From Microbacterium sp. SLBN-146 (GTDB taxonomy: Bacteria; Actinomycetota; Actinomycetes; Actinomycetales; Microbacteriaceae): DNA of 64,000 nt. Every line of letters begins with the position of its first letter. The first letter of the stretch is position 1. The notes under the pieces were generated by a model. It was not told the DNA's origin. It saw nothing but the letters and a program-made list of their open reading frames with translations, and did no database searches. Positions 34,012 to 43,088 of the stretch are shown one piece after another. The stretch covers positions 3,534,001-3,598,000 of the forward strand of contig NZ_VFMR01000001.1 of assembly GCF_006715145.1 (NCBI RefSeq), read 5' to 3'. Position numbers and translations under genes: made by a program.

Positions 34012-35522
34012 GCTGCTGCTCCCGCCTCGGTCGCGCCGGCCATCATGAGACCGAGGACGTCTCGGGGCGTGTCGCCGGGGACGATGCCGACGATGGCGCC
34101 CCGGTACATGACGGCGATGCGGTCGGCGAGCGCCGTGACCTCGTCGAGCTCCGTCGAGACGACCACGACGGGGATGCCGCTGTCGCGCGTCTCGACGATG
34201 CGCTTGTGGATGAACTCGATCGATCCCACGTCGACACCGCGGGTCGGCTGCGCCGCGACGAGCAGCCGCAGTTCACGACTCATCTCGCGCGCGATCACGA
34301 CCTTCTGCTGGTTGCCGCCCGACAGAGAACCAGCGGGAGACGCCGGGCCCTGCGTGCGGATGTCGTACTCGGTGATGCGCTCGCGGGCGAACTCGTCGAG
34401 GGCATCGCGTCGGATCGTGCCGAAGCGCACGAACTCCGCATCGCCGGAACGGTCGAGGATGAGGTTCTCCGCGACCGAGAACGCGCCGACGAGTCCGTCC
34501 TCCGTGCGGTCCTCGGGAACGAATCCGACGCCCGCATCCAGGATGCCGCGGACGCTCCGACCCGCGAGCTCGACGCCGTCCAGGCTGATGGAGCCCTCCA
34601 TGCGGGGCTCCAGTCCGACGATCGCCTCGACGAGCTCCGTCTGCCCGTTCCCCTGGACGCCCGCGATCGCGAGGATCTCGCCGGGTCGCACGTCGAAGTC
34701 GACGTCGTCGACGACGACCGTGCCGTCAGCCGTGAAGACGCGCAGACCGCGGACTTCGAGCCCGCCGTCGCCGAGCCTCGGGGGGTCCTTGTGCACCGTC
34801 AGCTCGACCGCGCGACCGACCATGAGAGAGGCCAGTTCGGCGTTCGTGGCGGTGGGCGAGGCGGTGCCGACGACCTTCCCCAAGCGGATGACGGTGATCT
34901 CGTCCGCCACTTCGCGGACTTCCCGGAGCTTGTGGGTGATGAAGACGATCGAGGTGCCTTCGTCTCGGAGCTGGCGCATGATCGTCATGAGCTCGTCGGT
35001 CTCCTGCGGCGTGAGCACAGCGGTGGGCTCGTCGAACACGAGCACCTTCGCGTCGCGCGAGAGCGCCTTGATGATCTCGACCCGCTGCTGGACGCCGACG
35101 GGGAGATCCCCGACGAGGGCGTCGGGGTCGATCTGGAATCCGAAACGATCCGCGACGTCGCGCACGTGCTTTCGCGCTGCGGCGAGGTCGAGGGCCCCGA
35201 GGGCCTTCGTGTTCTCGTGACCGAGCATGACGTTCTCGGCGACCGTGAAGACGGGGATCAGCATGAAGTGCTGATGGACCATCCCGATCCCTGCGGCCAT
35301 CGCGTCACCGGGGCCACGGAAGTGCTGGACGACGTCGTCGAGCAGGATCTCCCCCTCGTCGGCCTGGTAGAGGCCGTAGAGGACATTCATGAGCGTCGAC
35401 TTGCCCGCGCCGTTCTCACCCAGGAGCGCCTGGATGCGGCCCGGCTGGACGACGAGATCGATGTGGTCGTTGGCGACGAGACTGCCGAATCGCTTCGTGA
35501 TTCGCCGTAGCTCGAGCTTCAT
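34008..35522 (-). CDS. Nucleoside ABC transporter ATP-binding protein (tandem ABC)
   Basis: A 504-residue protein with two ATPase domains, as in YufO/NupO. The first has GENGAGKSTLMNVLYG, LPVGVQQRVEIIKALSRD and VLVFDEPTAVLTPQET; the second has a divergent Walker A GVQGNGQTELVEAI and signature SLSGGNQQKVVIARE. It energises uptake through the two downstream permeases. ATG at 35522 is preceded by a TAGGGT box at 6 nt, so besides read-through from the binding-protein gene it probably has its own leaderless promoter. Confidence 0.93.
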   Translation of the reverse strand: MKLELRRITKRFGSLVANDHIDLVVQPGRIQALLGENGAGKSTLMNVLYGLYQADEGEILLDDVVQHFRGPGDAMAAGIGMVHQHFMLIPVFTVAENVMLGHENTKALGALDLAAARKHVRDVADRFGFQIDPDALVGDLPVGVQQRVEIIKALSRDAKVLVFDEPTAVLTPQETDELMTIMRQLRDEGTSIVFITHKLREVREVADEITVIRLGKVVGTASPTATNAELASLMVGRAVELTVHKDPPRLGDGGLEVRGLRVFTADGTVVVDDVDFDVRPGEILAIAGVQGNGQTELVEAIVGLEPRMEGSISLDGVELAGRSVRGILDAGVGFVPEDRTEDGLVGAFSVAENLILDRSGDAEFVRFGTIRRDALDEFARERITEYDIRTQGPASPAGSLSGGNQQKVVIAREMSRELRLLVAAQPTRGVDVGSIEFIHKRIVETRDSGIPVVVVSTELDEVTALADRIAVMYRGAIVGIVPGDTPRDVLGLMMAGATEAGAAA

Positions 35523-35528
35523 ATGTGC

Positions 35529-35534
35529 ACCCTA
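35529..35534 (-). promoter_or_regulatory. -10 box of internal leaderless promoter (ABC ATPase)
   Basis: TAGGGT on the minus strand, 6 nt before ATG at 35522, downstream of a strong hairpin. Confidence 0.55.
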
Positions 35535-35586
35535 CCCGTGGCCCTCTCCGGTGAGGAGGAGCGATCCGACACCCCAGTCGACGCCG

Positions 35587-35624
35587 ATCGGGGCGAGTGA
35601 CGGCGGACCGTCACTCGCCCCGAT
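35587..35624 (-). terminator. Perfect 17-bp hairpin after the binding-protein gene
   Basis: Arms ATCGGGGCGAGTGACGG and CCGTCACTCGCCCCGAT with a 4-nt loop that reads UCCG on the transcribed strand, a UNCG tetraloop. It lies 16 nt after the lipoprotein stop. It probably protects or partly ends the binding-protein mRNA, giving more binding protein than transporter. No T-tract. Confidence 0.7.
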
Positions 35625-35639
35625 GCGGACTCTGCCCGC

Positions 35640-36764
35640 TTACGGGGAGTTCGGCGACTCCACCACGATGTCACCCGAGATGATCTGCTCCTGCAGAGCC
35701 GTGAGCTCGTCGAGGAGACCATCGGGCAGCTGCGACTCGAAGTCGTGGAAGCTCGAGAGCTTGACGCCCTCGTTCTCCAGCGTGCCCACGTAGGGCGCGA
35801 CATCGAACTCGCCGCTCGCGGCCGCAATGGTCGCGTCGTAGACGGCGACGTCGATGGCCTTCATGATCGAGACGAGCGTGATGTCGGCAACGCTTTCGTC
35901 GGCGACGACCAGGTCGCTGTCGACGCCGAGCATGGCGACCTCGTTGCTGCCCTCGGAGATGGCCGCGGCAGCGCTGACGTAGATCGGTCCGCCGACGGGG
36001 AGGAGCACGTCGACACCCTGGTCGAGGATGCCCTGCGCCGTCTGCTTGGCGGTGTCGTTGGCCGCGAAGCCGCCCGTGAAGGCGCCTTCCTGCGTCGCGA
36101 TGTCCCAGCCGAAGACCTCGACCGCTCCACCCATGTCTTCGTTGTACTTCTCGACACCGAGCTGGAAGCCGTCCATGAACACGGCGACCGACGGGATCTG
36201 CATGCCGCCGAAGGTGCCGACCTTGTTCACGCCGCTCTGCGCCGACCATGCGGCCGATGCGTAGCCACCGAGGTAGGCGGCCTCCGCCGTGTTGAAGACG
36301 AGGGGCTTGATGTTCGGGGCATCCGTCGTGCCGTCGAAGTCGTTGTCTGCGTAGTCGTCGATGATCGCGTAGTCCACGTCGGGGTTCGCGAGCGCCGACT
36401 CGACCGTGGCGGCCGAGAGGTTGAACCCGACCGACACGATGAACGTGCAGCCTTCCGAGACGAGGGTCTCGAGGTTGGGCGCGTAGTCGTTCGGCGTGGT
36501 CGACTCGAGCTCGATGCCGTCGACGTCGAGTTCCTCGAGCGCGCGGTCCATGCCCTCCTTGGCCGACTGGTTGAACGAGCGGTCGTTCCAACCGCCCTCA
36601 TCCGAGATGAGGCAGGGGAGGAAGTCCGAACCGGCTTCGGGTGCCGTCGTGCCCTCCTCCGTCTCGGGAGCTGCTCCACAGCCCGCGAGGGCGAGGGCGA
36701 TGCCTGCGGCCGCCGCGACGCCGGCGAGCTTCTTGGTGCGTGAGATGGTCAACTCAGCCTCCAC
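35640..36764 (-). CDS. BMP-family nucleoside-binding lipoprotein
   Basis: A 374-residue substrate-binding lipoprotein. The signal peptide ends in a lipobox LALAGC with Cys29 as the lipidated residue, followed by a Glu/Thr/Pro linker. The BMP (PnrA-like) domain includes DEGGWNDRSFNQSAKEG near the start, ISVGFNLSAATV, and GVDVLLPVGGPIYVSAA. It delivers nucleosides to the ABC transporter encoded downstream. GTG at 36764 follows GGGGGAAGG; a TTG start five codons later, after GGAGG, is possible. TAATCT upstream is a likely -10. Confidence 0.92.
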   Translation of the reverse strand: MEAELTISRTKKLAGVAAAAGIALALAGCGAAPETEEGTTAPEAGSDFLPCLISDEGGWNDRSFNQSAKEGMDRALEELDVDGIELESTTPNDYAPNLETLVSEGCTFIVSVGFNLSAATVESALANPDVDYAIIDDYADNDFDGTTDAPNIKPLVFNTAEAAYLGGYASAAWSAQSGVNKVGTFGGMQIPSVAVFMDGFQLGVEKYNEDMGGAVEVFGWDIATQEGAFTGGFAANDTAKQTAQGILDQGVDVLLPVGGPIYVSAAAAISEGSNEVAMLGVDSDLVVADESVADITLVSIMKAIDVAVYDATIAAASGEFDVAPYVGTLENEGVKLSSFHDFESQLPDGLLDELTALQEQIISGDIVVESPNSP

Positions 36765-36797
36765 ATCCTTCCCCCGCGTCTCTCACGGGGACGGTAA

Positions 36798-36803
36798 AGA
36801 TTA
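36798..36803 (-). promoter_or_regulatory. Candidate -10 box of the nucleoside-transport operon
   Basis: TAATCT on the minus strand, 33 nt before GTG at 36764. No clear -35 was found. Confidence 0.4.
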
Positions 36804-36899
36804 CCTAGTGTGACGCGGTGGTTGCGCACGCTCCCGGCCCCCTGAGGCCAATGGTTACAAAGACGCAACAGAGCCGATACGGATGCCGCGGGATCCGCG

Positions 36900-38015
36900 T
36901 CAGAGGACGTCGCCGCGCCCCGTGAGCTTGAGAGCGTCGACGACACCCTTGACCCGCTGCGCGTGCTCGGTCGTCGTGACGAGCAGTGCGTCCGCCGTGT
37001 CCACCACGACGATGTCCTTCACGCCGATGACACTGATGACACGGGGGGTGTTGCTCACGACGATGCCGGTTGCGGCATCCGCGAGGATCCGCGCGTTCTC
37101 GCCGAGGATCGCGAGGTTCTCGGACCGACCGCCCGAGTTGAGTTTGGAGAGGCTCGCGAAGTCGCCGACGTCGTCCCAGTCGAAGTGGCCGGGGATGACG
37201 GCCAGTCGGCCCTTGGCGGCAGCCGGTTCGGCGACCGAGTAGTCGATGGCGATCTTCTCGAGGCCGGGCCACACGCGGTCGACGACAGGCCCGCGGGCTT
37301 CGCGGTCGTCCCACGCCTCGGCGAGTTCGAGGAGTCCCGCGTGCAGCTCGGGACGGTTGGCGGCGATCTCGGACAGAAGCACGTCGGCCCGCGTGATGAA
37401 CATGCCGGCGTTCCAGAGGTAGGAGCGCTCGGCGAAGTAGGTCTTGGCCGTCTCCAGGTCGGGCTTCTCGACGAAGCTCTCCACGAGAGCTGCCTCCGGA
37501 GCGCCCTCGACGATGAGTTCGTCGCCCTTCTTGATGTAGCCGAAGCCCACGGACGGCTCGGACGGCTGGATGCCGATCGTCGTGATGTAGCCCTCGCGAG
37601 CCGTCGCGACTGCTTGACGCACGGCCCACTCGAAGAGGTGCGGCACGCGGATCACGTGGTCCGCGGCGAAGGATCCGATGATCACCTCGGGATTGCGGCG
37701 CGCGAGGATCGCCGCCGCGAGGCCGATCGCCGCCGTGGAGTCGCGCGGCTCGGACTCGAGGAAGACGTTCTTGTCGGGGATGCCGGGAAGCTCCCCCTCG
37801 ACGGCCGCGCGGTGTGCTCGACCGGTGACCACGGCGATGCGGTCGGCTCCCGCGAGAGGCTCCAGCCGATCCCATGTCGCACGCAGCAGCGACCGACCGG
37901 AGCCGGTCAGGTCGTGGAGGAACTTCGGCGCGTCGGCACGGGACAGCGGCCACAGGCGGCTCCCGATGCCTCCGGCGGGGATGACGGCATAGAAGTCGGG
38001 GATCGGATCGGTCAT
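36900..38015 (-). CDS. manC: Mannose-1-phosphate guanylyltransferase
   Basis: A 371-residue nucleotidyltransferase making GDP-mannose for glycolipids and glycans. The start FYAVIPAGGIGSRLWPLSR is the GTP-binding signature, PKFLHDL carries the conserved lysine, and FVEKPDLETA and LWNAGMFI match the family sugar-binding motifs. A short left-handed helix region ends it; there is no fused isomerase. ATG at 38015 is preceded by TAGGTT at 7 nt and also by GGAGG at 2 nt. The gene is transcribed alone toward the nucleoside operon, with a 135-nt gap that holds the operon promoter. Confidence 0.92.
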   Translation of the reverse strand: MTDPIPDFYAVIPAGGIGSRLWPLSRADAPKFLHDLTGSGRSLLRATWDRLEPLAGADRIAVVTGRAHRAAVEGELPGIPDKNVFLESEPRDSTAAIGLAAAILARRNPEVIIGSFAADHVIRVPHLFEWAVRQAVATAREGYITTIGIQPSEPSVGFGYIKKGDELIVEGAPEAALVESFVEKPDLETAKTYFAERSYLWNAGMFITRADVLLSEIAANRPELHAGLLELAEAWDDREARGPVVDRVWPGLEKIAIDYSVAEPAAAKGRLAVIPGHFDWDDVGDFASLSKLNSGGRSENLAILGENARILADAATGIVVSNTPRVISVIGVKDIVVVDTADALLVTTTEHAQRVKGVVDALKLTGRGDVL

Positions 38016-38022
38016 GGCCTCC

Positions 38023-38028
38023 AACCTA
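38023..38028 (-). promoter_or_regulatory. -10 box of leaderless manC promoter
   Basis: TAGGTT on the minus strand, 7 nt before ATG at 38015. Confidence 0.55.
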
Positions 38029-38162
38029 GTCAGCGCGCGGGGGATGCCACGGCGCAGAGCCACGGCATCCCGAAACTTCACACGATCTTTCCTCCGACGA
38101 AATCCCTCCGGAAGAAGGGACCATAAGGGTCGCCTTCGTCGCCCCTCTCCCGGAACCGGGAA

Positions 38163-38168
38163 TAGGAT
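38163..38168 (+). promoter_or_regulatory. Candidate -10 box of the sdhCDAB operon
   Basis: TAGGAT, 100 nt before sdhC. The implied leader contains two stem-loops: TGACCG (38194) with CGGTCA (38211), and GGGGCA (38221) with TGCCCC (38233). Confidence 0.45.
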
Positions 38169-38268
38169 GGACGCAGCGCCCGCGTGACGCCGGTGACCGT
38201 TCCCTGAGACCGGTCATCCCGGGGCATGGACCTGCCCCTCACCCGTGTTCGAGCCAGGGAGGACGACC

Positions 38269-38706
38269 GTGTCGGCACCAACCCGCGTCGCACCGTCGGT
38301 ATCAGAGACCACGTCGCGCGTCCCCCGGGGGACGCTGTACCGAGGCAATGAAGGAATGTGGTCGTGGGTGCTTCACCGCATCACCGGCATCGCGATCTTC
38401 TTCTTCCTCCTCGTGCACGTGCTCGACACCGCACTGATCCGCGTATCGCCCGAGGCGTACAACGCCGTGATGAGTTCGTACAAGAACCCGATCATGGGCA
38501 TCGGCGAAGTGGTGCTCGTCGCCGCCGTCGCCTACCACGCCTATAACGGGCTGCGCATCATCCTCGTTGATTTCTGGTCATGGGCCACCCGGCACCAGCG
38601 CCAGCTCTGGTGGGGCGTCATCGGGCTGTGGCTCGCGACCATGATTCCCTTCTCGGTCCGCCACCTCTCGATCGTGTTCAGCACAGGCTGGGGAGGAGAG
38701 CACTGA
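38269..38706 (+). CDS. sdhC: Succinate dehydrogenase cytochrome b556 subunit
   Basis: A 145-residue membrane anchor with three hydrophobic helices. It contains RGTLYRGNEGMWSWVLHRIT, the SdhC S/W..HR region that contributes to quinone binding, and VAYHAYNGLRIIL with the likely heme-ligand histidine (HxxNGxR). GTG at 38269 has GGGAGG 7 nt upstream; the open frame begins earlier at 38245. First gene of sdhCDAB; its TGA overlaps the sdhD ATG. Confidence 0.92.
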   Translation: MSAPTRVAPSVSETTSRVPRGTLYRGNEGMWSWVLHRITGIAIFFFLLVHVLDTALIRVSPEAYNAVMSSYKNPIMGIGEVVLVAAVAYHAYNGLRIILVDFWSWATRHQRQLWWGVIGLWLATMIPFSVRHLSIVFSTGWGGEH

Positions 38707-39158
38707 TGGCCACCATCGCCGATCCCCGCGCCCCGCGCGCCTCGGTCCGCCGCAAGGGTCCGAACCTCGAGAAGGCCGGCTGGATCTACATGCGCGTCTC
38801 GGGCGTGCTGCTCATCGTGCTGATCTTCGGACACCTCTTCATCAACCTGATGGTCGGCGAAGGCATCCACGGCATCGACTTCGCGTTCGTCGCGGGCAAG
38901 TTCGCCACGCCGTTCTGGCAGTGGTGGGACGTGCTGATGCTCTGGCTCGCACTCATCCACGGCGCCAACGGCATGCGCACGATCGTCAACGACTACGTCG
39001 CGGGCGAGACGACGCGTCGCGTCCTCGTCTGGGCGCTGTGGATCTCGGCCGGCTTCCTCATCCTCCTCGGCACGCTCGTCGTGTTCACCTTCGACCCGTG
39101 CATCGGGATCGAGACGAGCACGACCGACTGGCTGATCGAGAAGTGCTCGGCCAACTGA
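38706..39158 (+). CDS. sdhD: Succinate dehydrogenase membrane anchor subunit
   Basis: A 150-residue protein with three transmembrane helices. [21 protein letters not shown] opens the core with the RxSG and the first heme-region histidine, and [15 protein letters not shown] is the HGxxGxR motif shared with SdhC. It binds quinone/heme together with SdhC and holds SdhAB to the membrane. It overlaps sdhC by one base and is followed by a 49-nt gap before sdhA. Confidence 0.92.
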   Translation: MATIADPRAPRASVRRKGPNLEKAGWIYMRVSGVLLIVLIFGHLFINLMVGEGIHGIDFAFVAGKFATPFWQWWDVLMLWLALIHGANGMRTIVNDYVAGETTRRVLVWALWISAGFLILLGTLVVFTFDPCIGIETSTTDWLIEKCSAN

Positions 39159-39207
39159 GTCGCGACATCCGCCCCCTCCGCATCGAAACGACAGAGGCAA
39201 CCCACCT

Positions 39208-41034
39208 GTGAGCACCCAGACGACCGACAGCTACGTCAAGGACGGCGTCCACTACCACGAGTTCGACATCGTGATCGTGGGCGCGGGCGGGGCCGGCATG
39301 CGCGCCGCGATCGAGGCGGGATCCGGCGCCCGAACCGCCGTCATCACGAAGCTGTACCCCACGCGTTCGCACACGGGCGCGGCGCAGGGCGGCATGGCCG
39401 CGGCGCTCGCGAACGTCGAAGAGGACTCGTGGGAGTGGCACACTTTCGACACCGTCAAGGGCGGCGATTACCTCGTCGACCAGGATGCCGCTGAGATCCT
39501 CGCGCGAGAGGCGATCGACGCCGTCATCGATCTCGAGAACATGGGCCTGCCGTTCAACCGCACGCCCGACGGCAAGATCGATCAGCGGCGCTTCGGCGGC
39601 CACACCGCCGACCACGGCAAAACCCCGGTCCGCCGGGCCTGCTATGCCGCCGACCGCACGGGTCACATGATCCTGCAGACGCTCTTCCAGAACTGCGTCA
39701 AGCTCGGCATCAACTTCTTCAACGAGTACTACGTGCTCGACCTCATTACCGTGAAGAAGGATGACGGTTCGACCGAGATCGCCGGCGTCGTCGCCTACGA
39801 CCTCGCGACGGGAGACCTCCACGTCTTCCACTCGAAGGCCGTCATCTTCGCGACAGGCGGATTCGGCAAGATCTTCAAAACGACGTCGAACGCCCACACC
39901 CTCACGGGAGACGGCGTCGGCATCATCTGGCGCAAGGGCCTTCCTCTCGAGGACATGGAGTTCTTCCAGTTCCACCCGACAGGACTCGCGGGCCTCGGCA
40001 TCCTCCTCACGGAGGGCGCGCGCGGAGAGGGCGCCATCCTCCGCAATGTCTCGGGCGAGCGCTTCATGGAGCGGTACGCCCCGACGATCAAGGACCTCGC
40101 ACCGCGTGACATCGTGAGCCGCTGCATGGTGCAGGAGGTCGCGGAAGGTCGCGGAGCCGGCCCCCACCGCGACTACGTGCTCCTCGACTGCACGCACCTC
40201 GGCGCCGAAGTGCTCGAGACGAAGCTCCCCGACATCACGGAGTTCGCGCGGACCTACCTCGGGGTCGACCCCGTCGTGGAGCCGGTGCCCGTCATGCCCA
40301 CGGCGCACTACGCCATGGGCGGCATCCCCACCAACAACGACGCACAGGTGCTGAGCGACAACACGACCGTCGTGCCGGGCCTCTACGCCGCCGGCGAGTG
40401 CGCGTGCGTCTCGGTCCACGGCTCGAACCGCCTGGGCACGAACTCGCTCCTCGACATCAACGTCTTCGGCAAGCGGGCTGGCAAGAACGCCGTCGAGTAC
40501 GTCAAGACCGCCGAATTCGTTCCGCTGCCGGAGGACCCCGCGAAGGAGGTCCGCGAGCTCATCGAGGGCCTGCGCGCCAACCAGGGCACCGAGCGGATCG
40601 CCGTACTCCGCAAGAAGCTCCAGGATGAGATGGACCGCAAGGCCCAGGTGTTCCGCACCGACGAGTCGCTCGGTGAAGTCCTCGACGTCATCGAGGAGCT
40701 GCGCGAGCGCTACAAGAACATCCACGTGGACGACAAGGGCAAGCGGTTCAACACGGATCTGCTCGAGGCGGTCGAACTCGGGTTCCTGCTCGACATCGCC
40801 GAGGTCGTCGTCGTGACGGCGCGCAACCGCAAGGAGAGCCGCGGCGGTCACATGCGCGACGACTTCCCGACGCGCGACGACGAGCAGTACATGCAGCACA
40901 CGATGGCCTACCTTTCGGGCGATGCCGGCTCCTCGCACTCCGAGGACCACATCCGCCTCGACTGGAAGCCGGTCGTGTTCACGAAGAACGAGGCGGGCGA
41001 GTTGCGGTACCCGCCGTTGGAGAGGAAGTACTGA
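39208..41034 (+). CDS. sdhA: Succinate dehydrogenase flavoprotein subunit
   Basis: A 608-residue flavoprotein. FAD is bound at [18 protein letters not shown] and covalently at the histidine of [13 protein letters not shown]. Active-site regions are [20 protein letters not shown] and the arginine/histidine segments around [10 protein letters not shown]; a helical C-terminal domain ends with RYPPLERKY. It oxidises succinate to fumarate and passes electrons to SdhB. The GTG start is preceded by GAGGCAACC. TGATG overlap with sdhB. Confidence 0.97.
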   Translation: MSTQTTDSYVKDGVHYHEFDIVIVGAGGAGMRAAIEAGSGARTAVITKLYPTRSHTGAAQGGMAAALANVEEDSWEWHTFDTVKGGDYLVDQDAAEILAREAIDAVIDLENMGLPFNRTPDGKIDQRRFGGHTADHGKTPVRRACYAADRTGHMILQTLFQNCVKLGINFFNEYYVLDLITVKKDDGSTEIAGVVAYDLATGDLHVFHSKAVIFATGGFGKIFKTTSNAHTLTGDGVGIIWRKGLPLEDMEFFQFHPTGLAGLGILLTEGARGEGAILRNVSGERFMERYAPTIKDLAPRDIVSRCMVQEVAEGRGAGPHRDYVLLDCTHLGAEVLETKLPDITEFARTYLGVDPVVEPVPVMPTAHYAMGGIPTNNDAQVLSDNTTVVPGLYAAGECACVSVHGSNRLGTNSLLDINVFGKRAGKNAVEYVKTAEFVPLPEDPAKEVRELIEGLRANQGTERIAVLRKKLQDEMDRKAQVFRTDESLGEVLDVIEELRERYKNIHVDDKGKRFNTDLLEAVELGFLLDIAEVVVVTARNRKESRGGHMRDDFPTRDDEQYMQHTMAYLSGDAGSSHSEDHIRLDWKPVVFTKNEAGELRYPPLERKY

Positions 41035-41819
41035 TGTCGACAGCACTCGTCGAGCCGGACGCGATCGAGCAGATCGACGCCGAGACCGCAGACGACACCG
41101 GCATCCAGTCGTTCCTCGTCACGTTCATCATCCGCCGGTTCAACCCCGAGATCGACGAAGAGCCGCGCTGGGTGGACTACGACGTCGAGCTCTACTCGAC
41201 CGACCGCGTGCTGGACGCCCTCCACAAGATCAAGTGGGAGGTCGACGGCTCGCTGACCTTCCGCCGTTCGTGCGCCCACGGCATCTGCGGGTCCGACGCG
41301 ATGCGGATCAACGGCCGCAACCGTCTGGCGTGCAAGACGCTCATCAAGGACCTCGACATCTCGCAGCCCATCTACGTCGAGGCGATCAAGGGGCTGCCGC
41401 TCGAGAAGGACCTCGTCGTCGACATGGAGCCGTTCTTCGCCTCTTACCGCGAAGTGCAGCCGTTCCTCATCTCGAGCTCGAAGCCCGCGCCGGGCAAGGA
41501 GCGCATCCAGTCGATCGTCGACCGCGAGGTCTTCGACGACACCACGAAGTGCATCCTCTGCGCCGCCTGCACGTCGTCGTGCCCCGTCTTCTGGACCGAC
41601 GGGCAGTACTTCGGTCCCGCGGCGATCGTCAACGCGCACCGCTTCATCTTCGACTCCCGCGACGACGCCGGCGACGTGCGCCTCGACATCCTCAACGACA
41701 AGGAAGGCGTCTGGCGCTGCCGCACGACCTTCAACTGCACCGAGGCCTGCCCCCGCGGCATCGAGGTGACCAAGGCCATCGCCGAGGTCAAGCAGGCCGT
41801 ACTTCGCGGTCGTTCCTAA
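41034..41819 (+). CDS. sdhB: Succinate dehydrogenase iron-sulfur subunit
   Basis: A 261-residue subunit with three Fe-S clusters. The [2Fe-2S] cysteines are in RRSCAHGICGSDAM and LACKTL; the [4Fe-4S] site is CILCAACTSSCPVFW, and the [3Fe-4S] region is FNCTEACPRGIEVTKAI. It relays electrons from SdhA to the quinone site in SdhCD. Last gene of the operon; a short GC stem follows its stop. Confidence 0.97.
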   Translation: MSTALVEPDAIEQIDAETADDTGIQSFLVTFIIRRFNPEIDEEPRWVDYDVELYSTDRVLDALHKIKWEVDGSLTFRRSCAHGICGSDAMRINGRNRLACKTLIKDLDISQPIYVEAIKGLPLEKDLVVDMEPFFASYREVQPFLISSSKPAPGKERIQSIVDREVFDDTTKCILCAACTSSCPVFWTDGQYFGPAAIVNAHRFIFDSRDDAGDVRLDILNDKEGVWRCRTTFNCTEACPRGIEVTKAIAEVKQAVLRGRS

Positions 41820-41825
41820 GCTACG

Positions 41826-41841
41826 AGCCTCCCAGGGGGCT
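41826..41841 (+). terminator. Short hairpin after sdhB
   Basis: AGCCTCCCAGGGGGCT can fold into a six-pair stem, one pair a G-T wobble, with a 4-nt loop 7 nt after the stop. No T-tract; low confidence. Confidence 0.3.
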
Positions 41842-41876
41842 GTGCCGGAGCGACGGTGTCGTGGCACGATGAGCGG

Positions 41877-43079
41877 ATGCCGCATGCCTCCCGCGCACGA
41901 CTCCCCCTGACGCCTGCGACGGAGCGCCTCGCGCGAGTGGCGGTGACGGGCGCGTACGCGGCTCAGGGTCTCGGCTACGCCGTCGTCGTGACGTCGCTTC
42001 CGGCGCTCAAACTCCGGCAGGGCGTCGACGACACGGTCGTCTCGCTCATCGTCCTCGGCGTCGCGCTCGCGGCGGCGGGCGGATCCGTTCTCGCCAATGC
42101 CGTCGCGGTGCGCTTCGGGAGCCGCGCGTCGCTCGTCCTCGGGCTCGTCGTGCAGAGCATCGCGCTTCCCGTCATCGCCTTCCCGACGCCCTTCGGCGTC
42201 TTCGTCGCGGCATGGGCCGTCTTCGGTATCGGACTCGGCTGCGTCGACGCTGCGGCTGCGATGCAAGGCGTCACCGTGCAGCGCAGCTACGGACGCCACC
42301 TCCTCGGAAGCTTCTTCGCCGCCGCCACCGTCGCGGCGATCATCGGCGCCCTCCTCGTCTCGGCGATCGCGCTCTCGGCAGCCGCGGCCGGCATCGCGAT
42401 CGTGACCGCCGCCGTCGTCGCCCTCGCCGCGGCGCTCTTCGGTGCGCGGCATTTCGCACGCGACGAGCCGGTCGACGAAGCCCTCCCCCGCGCCGAGCGA
42501 TCGATCCTCCCCCGCGCGGGGATCTGGGCCTTCGGACTCGTCATCCTCGCCGTCTTCATCGCCGACTCCGCCGTGAGCACATGGAGCACGGTCTACCTCG
42601 CAGACGACCTCTCCGCGCTCGCCTGGGTGGCTCCCCTCGGCTACGCCGCGTATCAGGGCGTCGTCCTCATCTCGCGACTCGCGACCGACAGGCTCATCCC
42701 GCTCGTCGGACGGGCACGGCTCGTGGCATCCTCCTCGGTCCTCGCGGCGATCGGCTGCGCACTCGTCGCCCTCGTGCCGGTGCCCGCCGTCGCAATCGCC
42801 GGCTTCGCGATCGCGGGGCTGGCCAGCGGCATCCTGCTCCCCGTGACCTTCGGCGCAGCGGGCGACCTCGACCCCGCTCACAGCGACCAGGTCATCGCGC
42901 GCGTCAATCTGTTCAACTACGCCGGATCGATCCTCGGCGCCGTCGTGCTGGGCCTGCTGGCGGATGCACCGGGGCTCGGACCGGCGTTCCTGCTTCCGGC
43001 CGTCGCACTCGTGGCGATCCTCTTCTTCGTACGCTGGTTCCGCGATCCGGCGAGGGCTGCGGCATCCGCTCCTCGCTAA
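41877..43079 (+). CDS. MFS transporter
   Basis: A 400-residue membrane protein with about 12 hydrophobic segments. After the first helix (AVTGAYAAQGLGYAVVVTSLP) the loop near AVRFGSRASLVLGL is the motif A equivalent. Most resembling are sugar-proton or YbjJ-like MFS proteins, but no substrate residue pattern was recognised. Start at ATG 41877 rather than GTG 41856 because CACGAT lies 6 nt before it. Its TAA stop forms part of the -10 box of the next gene. Confidence 0.75.
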   Translation: MPHASRARLPLTPATERLARVAVTGAYAAQGLGYAVVVTSLPALKLRQGVDDTVVSLIVLGVALAAAGGSVLANAVAVRFGSRASLVLGLVVQSIALPVIAFPTPFGVFVAAWAVFGIGLGCVDAAAAMQGVTVQRSYGRHLLGSFFAAATVAAIIGALLVSAIALSAAAAGIAIVTAAVVALAAALFGARHFARDEPVDEALPRAERSILPRAGIWAFGLVILAVFIADSAVSTWSTVYLADDLSALAWVAPLGYAAYQGVVLISRLATDRLIPLVGRARLVASSSVLAAIGCALVALVPVPAVAIAGFAIAGLASGILLPVTFGAAGDLDPAHSDQVIARVNLFNYAGSILGAVVLGLLADAPGLGPAFLLPAVALVAILFFVRWFRDPARAAASAPR

Positions 43080-43082
43080 TCT
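43077..43082 (+). promoter_or_regulatory. -10 box of leaderless YihY/BrkB promoter
   Basis: TAATCT, 6 nt before GTG at 43089. Its first three bases are the TAA stop codon of the preceding MFS gene. Confidence 0.6.
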
Positions 43083-43088
43083 GGCAGG

